Position numbers and translations under genes: made by a program
Virus record (IMG/VR): IMGVR_UViG_3300013133_000078
Span: 1-22,106 of that record
Source: a virus
DNA: 22,106 nt
Strand: one strand, 5' to 3'
Part shown: positions 21,635 through 22,106 of the stretch, in pieces
Layout of the letters: every line of letters begins with the position of its first letter
How positions within the stretch are numbered: the stretch's first letter is position 1
Notes under the pieces: generated by a model
The model's input: the letters and a program-made list of their open reading frames with translations, nothing else
What the model was told of the DNA's origin: nothing
Databases searched by the model: none

Positions 21635-22106
21635 CAGCAGTCCCCTTTCGACGTTTCAGGTCGCAGCTCGTCGCCCTCGGCAGAAGGCCGCTCGTCTACA
21701 ACGTCCGAACCGCTCAGGCTCGGCACCAGATTCAAACCGTGGGCTTGTGGCACGGGGTCCACGCTATCAGATCCCATGTCCGGGCGCAGTTCGTCTGCTC
21801 CCGCGATGGTCGGTTCCAGGCTCGCGCTGTCCGCTCGCATGGACGGTTCCAACGCGTCCCCCACACCTTCGGGCACCAGCACCACGGATTCCGCTATCGC
21901 GTCAGGTGCCAGCTCCAGCGCAGTCCCCGTGGGCACCAGCACGACGGCCACCGACGCCAACGCGGGCACCAGCTCCAGGGCACCCGTCATTGCGGGCACG
22001 TGGCATCCAGGCAAACGCCCCTCCAGGGGCACCTCCTGCCGACCACCCCACCCGTACGTCGTGACCAGGCCCCCCTGGCTCCCCCAGCCGAACGTCGTGA
22101 TGCTCA
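21634..22106 (-). CDS. Repeat-rich phage structural protein, N-terminus beyond window
   Basis: The frame is open from the right edge (22106) to TGA at 21634, about 156 residues, so the true start is outside. The first visible part has two similar hexapeptide units, TTFGWG and TTYGWG, within SITTFGWGSQGG and VTTYGWGG. About 11 degenerate repeats of some 10 residues follow, each with an x-L-x-P or V-L-x-P step (ALELVPAL, VVLVPTG, LELAPDA, VVLVPEG, SLEPTIAG, ELRPDMG, LNLVPSLSG). It is strongly acidic. Beaded Leu/Pro repeats of this type occur in phage structural proteins as elongated beta strands. An internal GTG at 22032 gives a shorter frame but is not needed. Role unknown; a head decoration, spacer or neck fibre is possible. 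Confidence 0.65.
   Translation of the reverse strand, partial: SITTFGWGSQGGLVTTYGWGGRQEVPLEGRLPGCHVPAMTGALELVPALASVAVVLVPTGTALELAPDAIAESVVLVPEGVGDALEPSMRADSASLEPTIAGADELRPDMGSDSVDPVPQAHGLNLVPSLSGSDVVDERPSAEGDELRPETSKGDC

Noticed and set aside
1-22106. Headless tailocin (R-type pyocin-like) cluster
   Set aside because: gp6-like and gp10-like head-tail joining genes sit upstream of the sheath, which headless particles normally lack; no regulatory or lysis genes are in the window to support a tailocin.

Overview
The window is a contiguous block of the late structural region of a contractile-tailed (myovirus-type) bacteriophage or prophage. All 21 credible genes lie on the minus strand, so the biological order runs from high to low coordinates. 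The DNA is GC-rich with G/C-biased third positions. Genes are packed with stop/start overlaps (TGATG, TAATG, ATGA) or gaps under about 20 nt, apart from a 51-nt and a 98-nt gap. I see no integrase, repressor, tRNA, rRNA, CRISPR or insertion sequence. The host cannot be named from this window; the GC content suggests a high-GC bacterium.

Head-tail junction, 22106 to 17534. A repeat-rich protein open at the right edge (Leu/Pro decapeptide-like repeats) is followed by a gp6-like head-tail connector with an Fn3-like N-terminus. Next come a small J-domain (DnaJ-like, HPD motif) protein and a protein with a C-x-C...C-x2-C-x-G-x-G zinc-type motif. An HK97-gp10-like neck/tail-completion protein, a probable tail terminator and a small unassigned protein complete the region. 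The presence of connector genes argues for a full phage rather than a headless tailocin.

Tail shaft, 17518 to 11803. A large tail sheath (775 aa, with an internally duplicated beta-rich insert) and a tail tube protein are followed by a 98-nt gap with a perfect 10-bp inverted repeat. Then comes a two-frame tail-assembly chaperone whose second frame contains no ATG codon and is probably made only by +1 or -2 ribosomal frameshifting. A 656-aa tape measure protein ends the block.

Baseplate, 11803 to 5399. A gp27/gpD-like hub, an OB-fold spike, an unassigned 171-aa protein, a fusion of a CIS-tube-like N-terminus with LysM and gp25-like domains, and a baseplate J wedge protein.

Distal tail and receptor-binding region, 5381 to 1. 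A 395-aa structural protein, a 50-aa micro-ORF whose start duplicates the start of the next gene, and a 191-aa protein with 21-residue tandem repeats and a possible IPT/TIG fold. An 889-aa multidomain protein (gpI-like core, LamG-like jelly roll, four copies of a beta module) and an incomplete tail protein open at the left edge complete it.

Together the genes would build neck, tube, contractile sheath, baseplate and adhesin apparatus. The least ordinary points are the J-domain protein beside a DnaJ-like zinc motif in the connector cluster, the ATG-less frameshift ORF, the hairpin between tube and chaperone, and the duplicated micro-ORF.
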